Source: a virus
Strand: one strand, 5' to 3'
IMG/VR virus record: IMGVR_UViG_3300017745_000075
Location: 1-21,060 of that record
DNA: 21,060 nucleotides
Part shown: positions 5,498 through 13,137 of the stretch, in pieces
How positions within the stretch are numbered: the stretch's first letter is position 1
Layout: each line of letters begins with the position of its first letter
Notes under the pieces: model-generated
Told to the model about the DNA's origin: nothing
The model's input: the letters and a program-made list of their open reading frames with translations, nothing else
Databases searched by the model: none
Program-made: the position numbers and the translations under genes

Positions 5498-7096
5498 ATG
5501 CAAAATACAGAAAGTGAGTTTTTATATCATACGTCATGTGATAATTGCTCTTCTTCAGATGCAAATTCTGTTTACTCAGACGGACATGCTTTCTGTTTTT
5601 CTTGCAACACAACAACCAAAGGAAACGATTTGAATAACCCAGTATCAACAGAAACCAGTAAAGAATTTATAGAAGGTAGTATTACGGAATTAACAAAACG
5701 TAAAATTAATTACAACACAGTTCAAAAATTCAATTACCAATCTGGTGCGTGGTTTGGCAGACCTTGTCAAATAGCAAATTACTATAATAAAGATAAAGAA
5801 TTAATTGCACAAAAACTAAGATACCCTGATAAAACTTTTCAGTGGTTAGGTGATGCAAGAGAAGCAGGTTTGTTTGGTCAGCATTTGTGGAGAGACAAAG
5901 GCAAAATGTTGATTGTTACAGAAGGTGAGATAGATGCAATGAGCATATCCGCTATTAATCAAAATAAATTTCCTGTTGTAAGTATTAAGTCAGGAGCTCA
6001 AGGAGCTAAGAGAGATATACAAAGAGAATTAGAATGGGTTGAAGGATTTGATTCTGTTTATTTTTGTTTTGACCAAGACGAACAAGGTAAAAAAGGTGCA
6101 ATAGAATGTGCAAAATTACTTACACCTAACAAAGCTAAGATATGTACGTTACCTCTTAAAGATGCAAACGAAATGATACTTGCAAACAAAGTAAAAGAAT
6201 TAACTGATTGTATCTGGTCAAGTAAAGCATACAGACCTGATGGTATTATTTTAGGTGCTGACATTTGGAATGACATACAAACAGAAGACACTTATGTTAC
6301 AGCACAATATCCATTTGAATGTTTAAATAATAAGACTCATGGATTACGTAAAGGTGAGCTTGTTACAGTTACAGCAGGTAGTGGAGTTGGTAAGTCTAGC
6401 TTTTGTAGACATGTTGCATTAAGTTTATTAGAACAAAAATATTCTGTAGGTTACATAGCATTAGAAGAGAGTGTTAAAAGAAGTGCACTTGGAATTATGG
6501 GTGTGCATTTAAAGAAACCATTACATTTAACAAGAGAAGGAATAGATGAAAAACAATTACACACCACGTTTACCTCTACTATTGGTAATGGTAATTTTTA
6601 TTTATACAATCACTTCGGAGCAAGTGCCGCAGATAATTTACTTTCTAAAATAAGATACTTAGCAAAAGCATGTAATGTAGACTGGGTAATACTAGACCAT
6701 TTACACATGGCTTTGTCTGCACTTGGAGATGAACATACAAATGATGAAAGAAAACTTATTGATTATTTTGTAAGTAAATTAAGAACACTTGTAGAAGAGA
6801 CAGGCATTGGATTAATTTTAGTTAGTCACTTACGTAGGTCAACAGAAGGTGACAAAGGTTTTGAAGATGGCAAACAAGTTACATTAAGCAGTCTTAGAGG
6901 AAGCCAGTCCATAGCTCAGCTATCTGACATGGTGCTTTCCATGAGTCGTGACTTAAAAGCAGAAAACAATATTGCAAAATTACAAATACTTAAAAATAGA
7001 TTTTCTGGTGAGACAGGAAATGCTTGTAGTTTACATTATGATTTAGCAACAGGTTGTTTAGCAGAAGTTAAAACAGAGGTGTTAGATGACTTCTGA
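5498..7096 (+). CDS. gp4-like primase/helicase
   Basis: A 532-residue bifunctional primase/replicative helicase of the T7 gp4 type; T7's is 566 residues. It unwinds the fork as a hexamer and makes RNA primers. The N-terminal zinc finger uses C14, C17, C33 and C36. The TOPRIM domain has E142 (VTEGEIDAM) and D192/D194 (FDQDEQGK). The RecA-like helicase has Walker A at 293-301 (AGSGVGKSS), Walker B ending at D400 (WVILDH) and the LRGSQSIAQLSD motif near 466-477. The C-terminus is acidic and ends DDF, like the T7 gp4 tail that contacts the polymerase. The AAGG site is weak, and the upstream hairpin may affect expression. The last 11 bases overlap the next ORF. Confidence 0.96.
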   Translation: MQNTESEFLYHTSCDNCSSSDANSVYSDGHAFCFSCNTTTKGNDLNNPVSTETSKEFIEGSITELTKRKINYNTVQKFNYQSGAWFGRPCQIANYYNKDKELIAQKLRYPDKTFQWLGDAREAGLFGQHLWRDKGKMLIVTEGEIDAMSISAINQNKFPVVSIKSGAQGAKRDIQRELEWVEGFDSVYFCFDQDEQGKKGAIECAKLLTPNKAKICTLPLKDANEMILANKVKELTDCIWSSKAYRPDGIILGADIWNDIQTEDTYVTAQYPFECLNNKTHGLRKGELVTVTAGSGVGKSSFCRHVALSLLEQKYSVGYIALEESVKRSALGIMGVHLKKPLHLTREGIDEKQLHTTFTSTIGNGNFYLYNHFGASAADNLLSKIRYLAKACNVDWVILDHLHMALSALGDEHTNDERKLIDYFVSKLRTLVEETGIGLILVSHLRRSTEGDKGFEDGKQVTLSSLRGSQSIAQLSDMVLSMSRDLKAENNIAKLQILKNRFSGETGNACSLHYDLATGCLAEVKTEVLDDF

Positions 7097-7304
7097 TGAG
7101 ATAAGACTAAAAAAGAAAATGATGAGTTGGACTATGTATGTCATGGAAGCAGTCAGTAGAGCAAAGAAAACAAAACAGACTGTAACTTTACATGTTGGCA
7201 AAGAAAGTTCAGCTATGTTATTACAAGATGCGTTATTGTCATTAGCTTTTAATGGTGAAGATGCGGCTTGGAATGTTCAAATAGAATCACACACATTACA
7301 TTAA
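7086..7304 (+). CDS. Small hypothetical protein, 72 aa
   Basis: I do not recognise this family. The 72-residue product has a charged N-terminus and a long amphipathic helical region (about 5-30) rich in Lys, Met and Ala, followed by a QTVTLHVGKESSAMLLQDALL segment that looks like strand plus helix. It overlaps the helicase stop by 11 bases, as expected for coupled translation in the replication operon. An internal Met (MMSWTMYV) about 12 codons in is an alternative start. Its position between helicase and polymerase resembles the small T7 4.x genes, but no homology is claimed. Confidence 0.62.
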   Translation: MTSDEIRLKKKMMSWTMYVMEAVSRAKKTKQTVTLHVGKESSAMLLQDALLSLAFNGEDAAWNVQIESHTLH

Positions 7305-7305
7305 C

Positions 7306-7590
7306 ATGAAACCATTACCACAAGTTACAAAGAAAATACTTAAAGCAGACTATGTGCAATTAACATGGAGTGATATAAACTCTGACAGCTCATGGAAAAA
7401 TTTAAAGGACGCTATGAAAAGTACACCAACAATTTGTATATCAACAGGTTGGTTAATTAAAAAAGATTTAAACGTGCATATCATAGTTGCTGATGTAAAT
7501 TTTGAAGATGATGGTTCTTTAGGAGATGTTGGTAACATAACCACAATACCATCAAGCAACATATTAAAAATAAAGAAGATTATATTATGA
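7306..7590 (+). CDS. Hypothetical phage protein, 94 aa
   Basis: A 94-residue protein with no recognised catalytic motif. The middle (about 40-75) reads ICISTGWLIKKDLNVHIIVA, followed by an acidic loop and IPSSNILKIKKI. This pattern, a buried two-strand hairpin, a variable loop, then IP-x-x-x-I, resembles a small-protein family I have seen in many phages where the gene sits among replication functions; its role is unknown. It overlaps the DNA polymerase start by four bases (ATGA), so it probably belongs to the replication transcript. Confidence 0.62.
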   Translation: MKPLPQVTKKILKADYVQLTWSDINSDSSWKNLKDAMKSTPTICISTGWLIKKDLNVHIIVADVNFEDDGSLGDVGNITTIPSSNILKIKKIIL

Positions 7591-9239
7591 GATATTGTTT
7601 TGACATAGAAACAGATGGATTTTTAGATACAGCAACTAAAGTGCATTGTATTATATTAAAAAATATAGATACAAATGAAATACTACATCTTAACAACGCA
7701 CAAGCTGTAAAGAAATTAGAAGAAGCAGAATTAATTATTGGTCACAACATCATTAAGTTTGACATACCAGTTCTTAGAAAGTTTTATAATTTAAAATCAA
7801 AAGCAAAAGTTTTTGATACTATAGTAGCAACAAGATTGTTATTCCCTGATATTAAAGACCAAGATTTTAAACATAAGAATTTTCCAAAAGACTGTATTGG
7901 CAGACACAGCTTAAAGGCGTGGGGTAACAGGGTGGGCGAATATAAAGAACAGTTTGATACAGATTGGAAAGAATTTAGTGTGGGTATGCTAGAATATTGT
8001 ATTCAAGATGTTCATGTTACTCACACTTTATTTAATGTTATTGAGAAAAAACAATACTCACAACAAGCAATGGATTTAGAACACAATGTTGCAGAGATTA
8101 TATTTCAACAAGAACAATATGGTTTTACTTTTAATAAAGAGAAAGCCCAACAGTTATATACAAAGTTAAACAGTAGAAGATTAGAGCTAGAAGAACAATT
8201 ACAAAAAATCTTTTTACCTATTACTGAGCACAGAGTGTCAGAAAAAACAGGTAAACAATTAAAAGATAGAGTAACTGTATTCAATCCTAGTTCACGTCAT
8301 CACATAGCACAAAGATTAAAAGACAAGTATGGTTGGGAAGCTAAAGAATTTACTAATGATGGTAAACCAAAACTAGATGATACTGTATTAAGTAAATTAG
8401 AATATCCTGAAGCAAAAGTATTGTGTGAGCATTTTTTATTAGATAAAAGAATTGCACAATTAGCTACAGGTACACAAGCATGGTTAAAACATGAGAAGAA
8501 TAATAAAATACATGGCACTTGCAATACTAATTCTACGGTAACTGCCAGAGCAAGTCACTCGTTTCCAAACCTAGCACAAATTCCAAGTGTGTCTGTACCT
8601 TTTGGTAAAGAATGTAGAAGTTTATTTACTGTACCTACTGGTAAAAAATTAGTTGGTATAGATATATCAGGATTAGAAGTTAGAATGTTAGCTCACTTTA
8701 TGTCTAAGTATGACAATGGAGATTATTCTAAAGTTGTATTAGAAGGTGATATACATACAGAGACACAGAATCTTGCAGGTTTAGACTCAAGAGATTTAGC
8801 AAAAAGATTTTACTATTGCTTTTTATATGGTGGTGGTGTCAAACGAATAGCTGAAGTAACTGGTAAAAAAGTTGGTGAAGCATCTAAGATTAAAAAAAGA
8901 TTCTTAAATAATTTACCTGCTCTTAGTAAACTTATAGAGCAAGTACAATTAGCATCAGAGCGTGGTCACTTACTTGGTCTTGATAAAAGACAGATAAAAG
9001 TAAGGTCAGCCCATGCCGCACTCAACACACTTTTACAGAGCTCAGGAGCTTTAGTGTGTAAACAGTGGTTAGTTGAGTTTAATAAATTAGTTAAGGATAT
9101 TCCTGAAACTCAGCAGGTTGTCTGGGTGCATGACGAAATACAAGTTGAGTGTCTTGAAAAAGATGCAGAGACTATTGGTAAGTTAGCCGTTGAAGCAATA
9201 CAAAAAACAGGTGAACACTTCCAATTAAGATTACCATGA
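7587..9239 (+). CDS. T7-type family A DNA polymerase with 3'-5' exonuclease, cut short by an in-frame TGA
   Basis: The replicative polymerase, 550 residues to the TGA at 9237. Exonuclease motifs: D6-I-E8 (FDIETDG), GHNIIKFD and YCIQD near 137-141. Polymerase motifs: A with D359 (GIDISGLEVR); B with R402, K406 and Y410 (RDLAKRFYYCFLYGGG); C with H515-D516-E517 (VHDEI). Y410 matches T7 Y526. The thumb segment corresponding to the T7 thioredoxin-binding insertion is very short (about 209-232), so processivity is probably achieved without thioredoxin. After the TGA the frame continues TGEYKIGDDWSGTH and then TAA at 9282-9284. This is the conserved family A C-terminal tail, usually ending W-x-x-x-H. 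The product as read lacks that tail: a nonsense mutation, readthrough or sequence error. Confidence 0.93.
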   Translation: MRYCFDIETDGFLDTATKVHCIILKNIDTNEILHLNNAQAVKKLEEAELIIGHNIIKFDIPVLRKFYNLKSKAKVFDTIVATRLLFPDIKDQDFKHKNFPKDCIGRHSLKAWGNRVGEYKEQFDTDWKEFSVGMLEYCIQDVHVTHTLFNVIEKKQYSQQAMDLEHNVAEIIFQQEQYGFTFNKEKAQQLYTKLNSRRLELEEQLQKIFLPITEHRVSEKTGKQLKDRVTVFNPSSRHHIAQRLKDKYGWEAKEFTNDGKPKLDDTVLSKLEYPEAKVLCEHFLLDKRIAQLATGTQAWLKHEKNNKIHGTCNTNSTVTARASHSFPNLAQIPSVSVPFGKECRSLFTVPTGKKLVGIDISGLEVRMLAHFMSKYDNGDYSKVVLEGDIHTETQNLAGLDSRDLAKRFYYCFLYGGGVKRIAEVTGKKVGEASKIKKRFLNNLPALSKLIEQVQLASERGHLLGLDKRQIKVRSAHAALNTLLQSSGALVCKQWLVEFNKLVKDIPETQQVVWVHDEIQVECLEKDAETIGKLAVEAIQKTGEHFQLRLP

Positions 9240-9284
9240 ACAGGCGAATATAAAATAGGAGATGATTGGAGTGGAACACATTAA
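9237..9284 (+). other. In-frame continuation of the polymerase gene after the TGA
   Basis: TGA (9237-9239) is followed in the same frame by 14 sense codons (TGEYKIGDDWSGTH) and TAA (9282-9284). These residues align with the final TEGKMGPNWAICH of T7 polymerase. The TAA overlaps the next gene's ATG as TAATG, the junction style used elsewhere in this genome (12795, 17364, 19384). The original gene therefore almost certainly ended at 9284. Confidence 0.8.
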
Positions 9285-9682
9285 TGAAAAATAATAAATT
9301 TGATATAGATTTAAAGTATGGTCAAGATAGAGAAAACAGAATAGAAAAAATACTTAAAGAAGGTAAACTAGAAGTTAAGACTGAGAGAGACTGGTGGTTT
9401 AAGAGTGGTAACATTGCAATAGAAATAGAATGTAATGGTAAACCTTCAGGAGTTATGGCAACTAAGTCTGACTACTGGGTTCATATATTAGCTGATGGAG
9501 ACAATGATTATTGTAGACTAATATTTGATACACGTACTGTTAAAAAACTTGCTAGAAAATATATTAGTAAAATTAAAAATGTTGGTGATGGGTTTAGAAG
9601 TAAATGTGTAATGATACCTTTAGCTGAAATATTCTTAGCAAAAAATTTAGATGCAAATAAAACAAAAGGAAATAGTAAATGA
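9284..9682 (+). CDS. Putative PD-(D/E)XK nuclease-like protein
   Basis: A 132-residue protein with the look of a small PD-(D/E)XK-fold protein: an N-terminal helix with acidic residues, then E30-V-K32 (KLEVKTERD) as the core E-x-K, then SGNIAIEIECNGKPSG with E47 and E49, then SDYWVHIL. The pattern 'E-x-K ... GN-x-x-x-E ... G-x-x-SG ... T-x-x-D-x-W' recurs in marine phage proteins placed near the polymerase. The likely role is DNA binding or cleavage in recombination or repair, not shown. The start at 9284 (TAATG overlap with the full-length polymerase stop) is preferred over ATG at 9266, which would sit inside the polymerase tail. Its stop overlaps the exonuclease start (ATGA). Confidence 0.7.
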   Translation: MKNNKFDIDLKYGQDRENRIEKILKEGKLEVKTERDWWFKSGNIAIEIECNGKPSGVMATKSDYWVHILADGDNDYCRLIFDTRTVKKLARKYISKIKNVGDGFRSKCVMIPLAEIFLAKNLDANKTKGNSK

Positions 9683-10443
9683 GTGATAAATACAAAAAGA
9701 AAAGAGTGTTACTAATTGATGGTGACATATTGTTATATAAGATTGCTCTTAACAATGAAATAGATACACACTGGGGTGATGGTCTATGGACATTACATTG
9801 TGATGAGAAAGTATGTAAAGCAGATGTAGATGCAGTAATAGATGACTTAGGTTCTAGTCTATCAGCAGATGATTATGTTGTTACATTAACAGATGCTAAC
9901 AATTTTAGAAAAGATGTCTTACCTTCTTACAAAAGTAATAGAAGAGAGAAGCGTAAACCTATGGTGTTAAAAGCATTACGTGAATATGTAATGGAAAAAC
10001 ACAATGGTGTGTCTTGGAAAAACTTAGAAGCTGATGATGTCATGGGTATTATGGCAACTGAACCTTCTTTAAATGAAGAAAGAATTGTTGTCAGTATAGA
10101 TAAAGATTTACGAACAGTACCATGTAACTTATCTCAAGATGGACAAACAATAGAGCAGATACCTCAACGATTAGCTGACTATCAATTTATGATACAGACA
10201 TTAACAGGTGATAAGGTTGATGGCTATGATGGCATAGATGGTGTTGGAGTTGTTACTGCTAATAAACTAATACAAAAATACACTAATGTTAAGTTAAAAG
10301 ATTTGTGGAAAGTAGTTAAAGGTATCTACAAAGACAAAGGTTACTCAGCTAAAGAAGCATTAGCTCAAGCTAGAGTGGCACACATACTTAGACATGGTGA
10401 ATACAATAAGAAAACAGGGAAGGTTAAGTTATGGACAATATAA
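9679..10443 (+). CDS. gp6-like 5'-3' exonuclease (FEN family)
   Basis: A 254-residue 5'-3' exonuclease of the T7 gp6/FEN type, which removes RNA primers and degrades host DNA to recycle nucleotides. Metal-binding acidic clusters are in order: D14 and D16 (LLIDGD), E117, D119 and D120 (LEADDVMG), D141 and D143 (SIDKDL), D178 and D181 (TGDKVDG). A basic stretch (YKSNRREKRK, 84-93) forms the usual arch, and GIDGVGVVTANKLI (185-198) is the helix-hairpin-helix. The length is a little below T7 gp6 (about 300). It overlaps the upstream gene by four bases and the downstream one by 13, in the T7 order after polymerase. Confidence 0.9.
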   Translation: MSDKYKKKRVLLIDGDILLYKIALNNEIDTHWGDGLWTLHCDEKVCKADVDAVIDDLGSSLSADDYVVTLTDANNFRKDVLPSYKSNRREKRKPMVLKALREYVMEKHNGVSWKNLEADDVMGIMATEPSLNEERIVVSIDKDLRTVPCNLSQDGQTIEQIPQRLADYQFMIQTLTGDKVDGYDGIDGVGVVTANKLIQKYTNVKLKDLWKVVKGIYKDKGYSAKEALAQARVAHILRHGEYNKKTGKVKLWTI

Positions 10444-10652
10444 AAAACCCACCTCACTATGCAAACTCAGAGATAGAACCTATTGATTATATTATAAAAA
10501 ATAAGTTAACTTACTGTGAAGGTAATGTAGTAAAATATATTACACGTTGGCGTAAGAAGGGTGGCATAGAAGATTTAAAAAAAGCAAAACAGTACATTGA
10601 TATTATTATAGAAAAAGAAGGTGTACCTACTGTAACAGATACAAAAGATTAG
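10431..10652 (+). CDS. DUF3310-domain protein (T7 gp1.7-related)
   Basis: A 73-residue protein carrying the DUF3310 signature: NPPHYANSEIEPIDYI, then EGNVVKYITRWRKKGG, then EDLKKAKQYID. The domain is common in phages. In T7 it forms part of gp1.7, reported as a nucleotide kinase; the short stand-alone form here, lacking any other domain, may have a related nucleotide-metabolism role, but that is inference. It overlaps the exonuclease by 13 bases and lies just before the nucleotide-metabolism genes, which fits. Confidence 0.88.
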   Translation: MDNIKNPPHYANSEIEPIDYIIKNKLTYCEGNVVKYITRWRKKGGIEDLKKAKQYIDIIIEKEGVPTVTDTKD

Positions 10653-10658
10653 AGGTGT

Positions 10659-11054
10659 ATGCTTGAACACAAACACATTTTAATCAGAGCAACAGTCAAA
10701 AAACCACCTGTGCAAATAGATAGTATAAAAGCATGGATAAGAAATTTAGTAAATGATTTAGGTATGAAACCTTTAGGTGAGACTGTTGCTGTCTATGTAG
10801 ATAAAAAAGATAACAGAGGTTTAACTTGCTTACAAGCTATTGAAACATCACACATAGCATTACATTCTTGGGACGAAGATAGTCCTGCTATAATTCAATT
10901 AGATGTCTACACTTGTAGTAAGTTAAATAAAGATGTTGTATTTAAAGCATTAGATAAATTTGACCCAATAGAAATTAATTACTTAACACTAGATAGAAAG
11001 AGATATTTAGATATAAAAAACAAAGATGAGATAAACAATGACAATAGATTATAA
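10659..11054 (+). CDS. S-adenosylmethionine decarboxylase-like protein
   Basis: A 131-residue protein resembling the small bacterial AdoMet decarboxylases (SpeD/SpeH). These self-cleave to make a pyruvoyl cofactor and supply decarboxylated AdoMet for spermidine synthesis. The core IETSHIALHSWDE ... LDVYTC keeps the key residues: S64 (pyruvoyl precursor), H69 and C86, corresponding to S63, H68 and C83 of the Thermotoga maritima enzyme. The residue before the cleavage Ser is Thr instead of the usual Glu, and there are two extra residues before the Cys. Such genes occur as auxiliary metabolic genes in marine phages. It sits immediately upstream of, and overlaps by 17 bases, the ribonucleotide reductase gene. 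Activity on AdoMet is not certain. Confidence 0.8.
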   Translation: MLEHKHILIRATVKKPPVQIDSIKAWIRNLVNDLGMKPLGETVAVYVDKKDNRGLTCLQAIETSHIALHSWDEDSPAIIQLDVYTCSKLNKDVVFKALDKFDPIEINYLTLDRKRYLDIKNKDEINNDNRL

Positions 11055-12795
11055 TAGAGATGAATTACTTACTGATTTTGGTAAGACAACATTAAAAGAT
11101 AGATACCTTTTACCACAAGAAGAATCACCGCAAGATGGATTTATGAGAGCGGCTAAAGCATTTTCTGACAATGATGAAATGGCAGACCGTATATATAACT
11201 ATGCTTCTAAACTTTGGTTTATGTTTTCTACACCTATTTTATCTAACGGTGGTACAAAAAGAGGTATGCCTATCTCATGTTTTTTAAATTATGTTGGTGA
11301 TAGTAGAGAAGGATTAACAGGACACTACACAGAAAATGCTTGGTTAGCTTCTGTTGGTGGTGGTATCGGTGGCTACTGGGGTGATGTAAGAAGTGATGGT
11401 ACTGCTACATCAGGTGGTAGTCAATCTTCAGGTTCAATACCTTTTCTTCACGTAGTAGACTCAGAAGTATTAGCTTTTTCACAAGGTAAAACAAGACGTG
11501 GTAGTTATGCCGCTTACATGGATATATCACACCCAGAAATTATAGAATTTATGGAGATGCGTAAACCTAGTGGTGGTGATGTGCACAGAAAATGTTTAAA
11601 CTTACATCATGGTGTAAATTTATCTAATGAATTTATGCAATTAATAGACCATTGTGTTAAAGAACCTACGTATGATGACAGTTGGAATCTTATAGACCCA
11701 CATACAAAAAAAGTAGTACGTACTGTATCAGCTAGAGACTTGTGGCAAAAGATATTAGAGACAAGAGTTGCTACTGGTGAGCCTTATGTTTCATTTATAG
11801 ATACTGTTAATGAATCATTGCCTGAACCTCAAAAAAAATTAGGACTAAGAGTTAATCATTCTAATTTATGTACTGAAATAACTTTACCTACTAATGAAAA
11901 TAGAACAGCAGTGTGTTGTTTGTCTTCTGTAAATTTAGAAAAGTATGACGAATGGAAAAATGATACATTGTTTGTGCCTGACTTAATTAGATTTTTAGAT
12001 AATGTCTTACAACATTTTATTGACAATGCACCTGACGAATTATTTAGAGCTAGATTTAGTGCGGCAAGTGAAAGAAGTTTAGGTTTAGGAGCTATGGGTT
12101 TTCATGCTTACTTACAATCTAAAGGAATACCTTTTGAGTCTGCTTTAGCTAAGTCATTAAATTTAAAAATATTTAAAAAGATGAAAGAACAAGCTGTAGA
12201 AGAATCTAAAAGATTAGCAATTAAAAGAGGTGAAGCACCAGACATGGAAAATACTGGTATGCGTAATGCACATTTACTAGCTATTGCACCTAATGCTTCT
12301 TCATCTATTATTTGTGGTACAACATCACCATCAATAGAACCATACAGAGCTAATGCTTATGTGCAAAAAACTATGTCAGGTTCTTTTTTAGTTAAGAATA
12401 AATACTTAGAAAAATTATTAGAAAAAAAGGAGATAAATAATGATAAGACTTGGACTTCAATACTTGCGAATAGAGGCTCAGTGCTTCATATTAAAGAGCT
12501 ATCTGATTATGAAAAAGATACGTTTAAAACTGCGATTGAAATTAACCAACAATGGGTAATAGAACATGCCGCAGATAGACAACAATATATTTGTCAAGGA
12601 CAATCAGTTAATGTGTTTGTCCCTGCTGATGTAAACATTAAAGAGTTACATGACATACACATGTTAGCTTGGAAGAAAAAATTAAAGACACTTTATTACT
12701 GTCGTTCAGAAGCAATTAAACGTGCAGAATTGGTATCTAAAAAAATAGAAAGAACAATCATACCAGAAGCAGATTGTTTAGCATGTGAGGGATAA
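11038..12795 (+). CDS. nrdA: Class I ribonucleotide reductase, large subunit
   Basis: A 585-residue large (alpha, NrdA/NrdE-like) subunit that reduces ribonucleotides to deoxyribonucleotides. The catalytic set is present: C81 (PISCFL) and C293 (AVCCLSS) as the redox pair; N276, C278 and E280 (SNLCTE) as the thiyl-radical site; Y553/Y554 (TLYYCRS) for radical transfer; and a C-terminal C580-x-x-C583 shuttle (DCLACEG). It is much shorter than E. coli NrdA (761 residues) and starts almost directly in the catalytic barrel. It has no N-terminal ATP cone, so overall allosteric activity control by dATP is probably absent, a plausible advantage for a phage. The gene ends TAATG into the next ORF; the radical-generating subunit lies two small genes downstream. 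Confidence 0.94.
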   Translation: MTIDYNRDELLTDFGKTTLKDRYLLPQEESPQDGFMRAAKAFSDNDEMADRIYNYASKLWFMFSTPILSNGGTKRGMPISCFLNYVGDSREGLTGHYTENAWLASVGGGIGGYWGDVRSDGTATSGGSQSSGSIPFLHVVDSEVLAFSQGKTRRGSYAAYMDISHPEIIEFMEMRKPSGGDVHRKCLNLHHGVNLSNEFMQLIDHCVKEPTYDDSWNLIDPHTKKVVRTVSARDLWQKILETRVATGEPYVSFIDTVNESLPEPQKKLGLRVNHSNLCTEITLPTNENRTAVCCLSSVNLEKYDEWKNDTLFVPDLIRFLDNVLQHFIDNAPDELFRARFSAASERSLGLGAMGFHAYLQSKGIPFESALAKSLNLKIFKKMKEQAVEESKRLAIKRGEAPDMENTGMRNAHLLAIAPNASSSIICGTTSPSIEPYRANAYVQKTMSGSFLVKNKYLEKLLEKKEINNDKTWTSILANRGSVLHIKELSDYEKDTFKTAIEINQQWVIEHAADRQQYICQGQSVNVFVPADVNIKELHDIHMLAWKKKLKTLYYCRSEAIKRAELVSKKIERTIIPEADCLACEG

Positions 12796-12962
12796 TGACG
12801 GATAGTAGTATATTTGATGGTATGGATAAACCAAGACGTAAACGTAGAAAAAGAAAACCACCTAAACAAACTGTCTTATGGACTGTATATCATACTATCT
12901 TAGCAATAGAATTATTAATAATAATTATAATAGAAGGAATAGAATTGATTTATGGGCTTTAA
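12795..12962 (+). CDS. Small single-pass membrane protein, 55 aa
   Basis: ATG at 12795 overlaps the large-subunit stop (TAATG) and opens 55 codons ending at TAA 12960-12962. The N-terminal half has a dense basic patch at about 12-21 (KPRRKRRKRK). Residues 28-46 form one hydrophobic membrane span ending in LLIIIII, followed by a short tail with three acidic residues. The positive-inside rule predicts the N-terminus in the cytoplasm. Size and layout resemble small phage membrane proteins, including some holins, but there is no specific match. It overlaps the next ORF by 11 bases. The junctions on both sides fit translational coupling, which is the best evidence that it is real. Confidence 0.6.
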   Translation: MTDSSIFDGMDKPRRKRRKRKPPKQTVLWTVYHTILAIELLIIIIIEGIELIYGL

Positions 12963-13137
12963 AGATTATAAAATTAGAGATGGTGTGCATCTTCCTACTG
13001 ACGCATATAGAAAAAATTATGATTCTATTTTTAAAAAGAAGAAGTGTAAGACACATACTAAAGAAAAAGAAAACAACAATGAGTGTTGCCACTCAGAAGA
13101 ACAAACATATTTAGAGGAGTTAAAAAACAAACTATGA
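12952..13137 (+). CDS. Small Cys-containing basic protein between RNR subunits, 61 aa
   Basis: A 61-residue protein of unknown family. The N-terminus (MGFKDYKIRDGVHLP) looks ordered; the rest is lysine-rich and low in complexity, with one Cys in KKKKCKTH and a CC pair in NNNECCHSEEQ. The Cys and His residues could bind metal, but no standard finger spacing is met. It overlaps the upstream membrane ORF by 11 bases and the small-subunit gene by four (ATGA). A link to ribonucleotide reduction is suggested only by position. Confidence 0.55.
   Translation: MGFKDYKIRDGVHLPTDAYRKNYDSIFKKKKCKTHTKEKENNNECCHSEEQTYLEELKNKL

Noticed and set aside
9237-9239. TGA as a sense codon throughout the genome (code change)
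   Set aside because: TGA serves as an ordinary stop elsewhere, including the helicase gene (7094-7096), the endonuclease gene (4993-4995) and the 61-residue ORF (13135-13137). A local event at the polymerase is more likely.
13083-13136. Longer N-terminus for the ribonucleotide reductase small subunit
   Set aside because: The extra 17 residues are out-of-frame sequence of the preceding small gene. GAGGAG and the ATGA overlap support the start at 13134.
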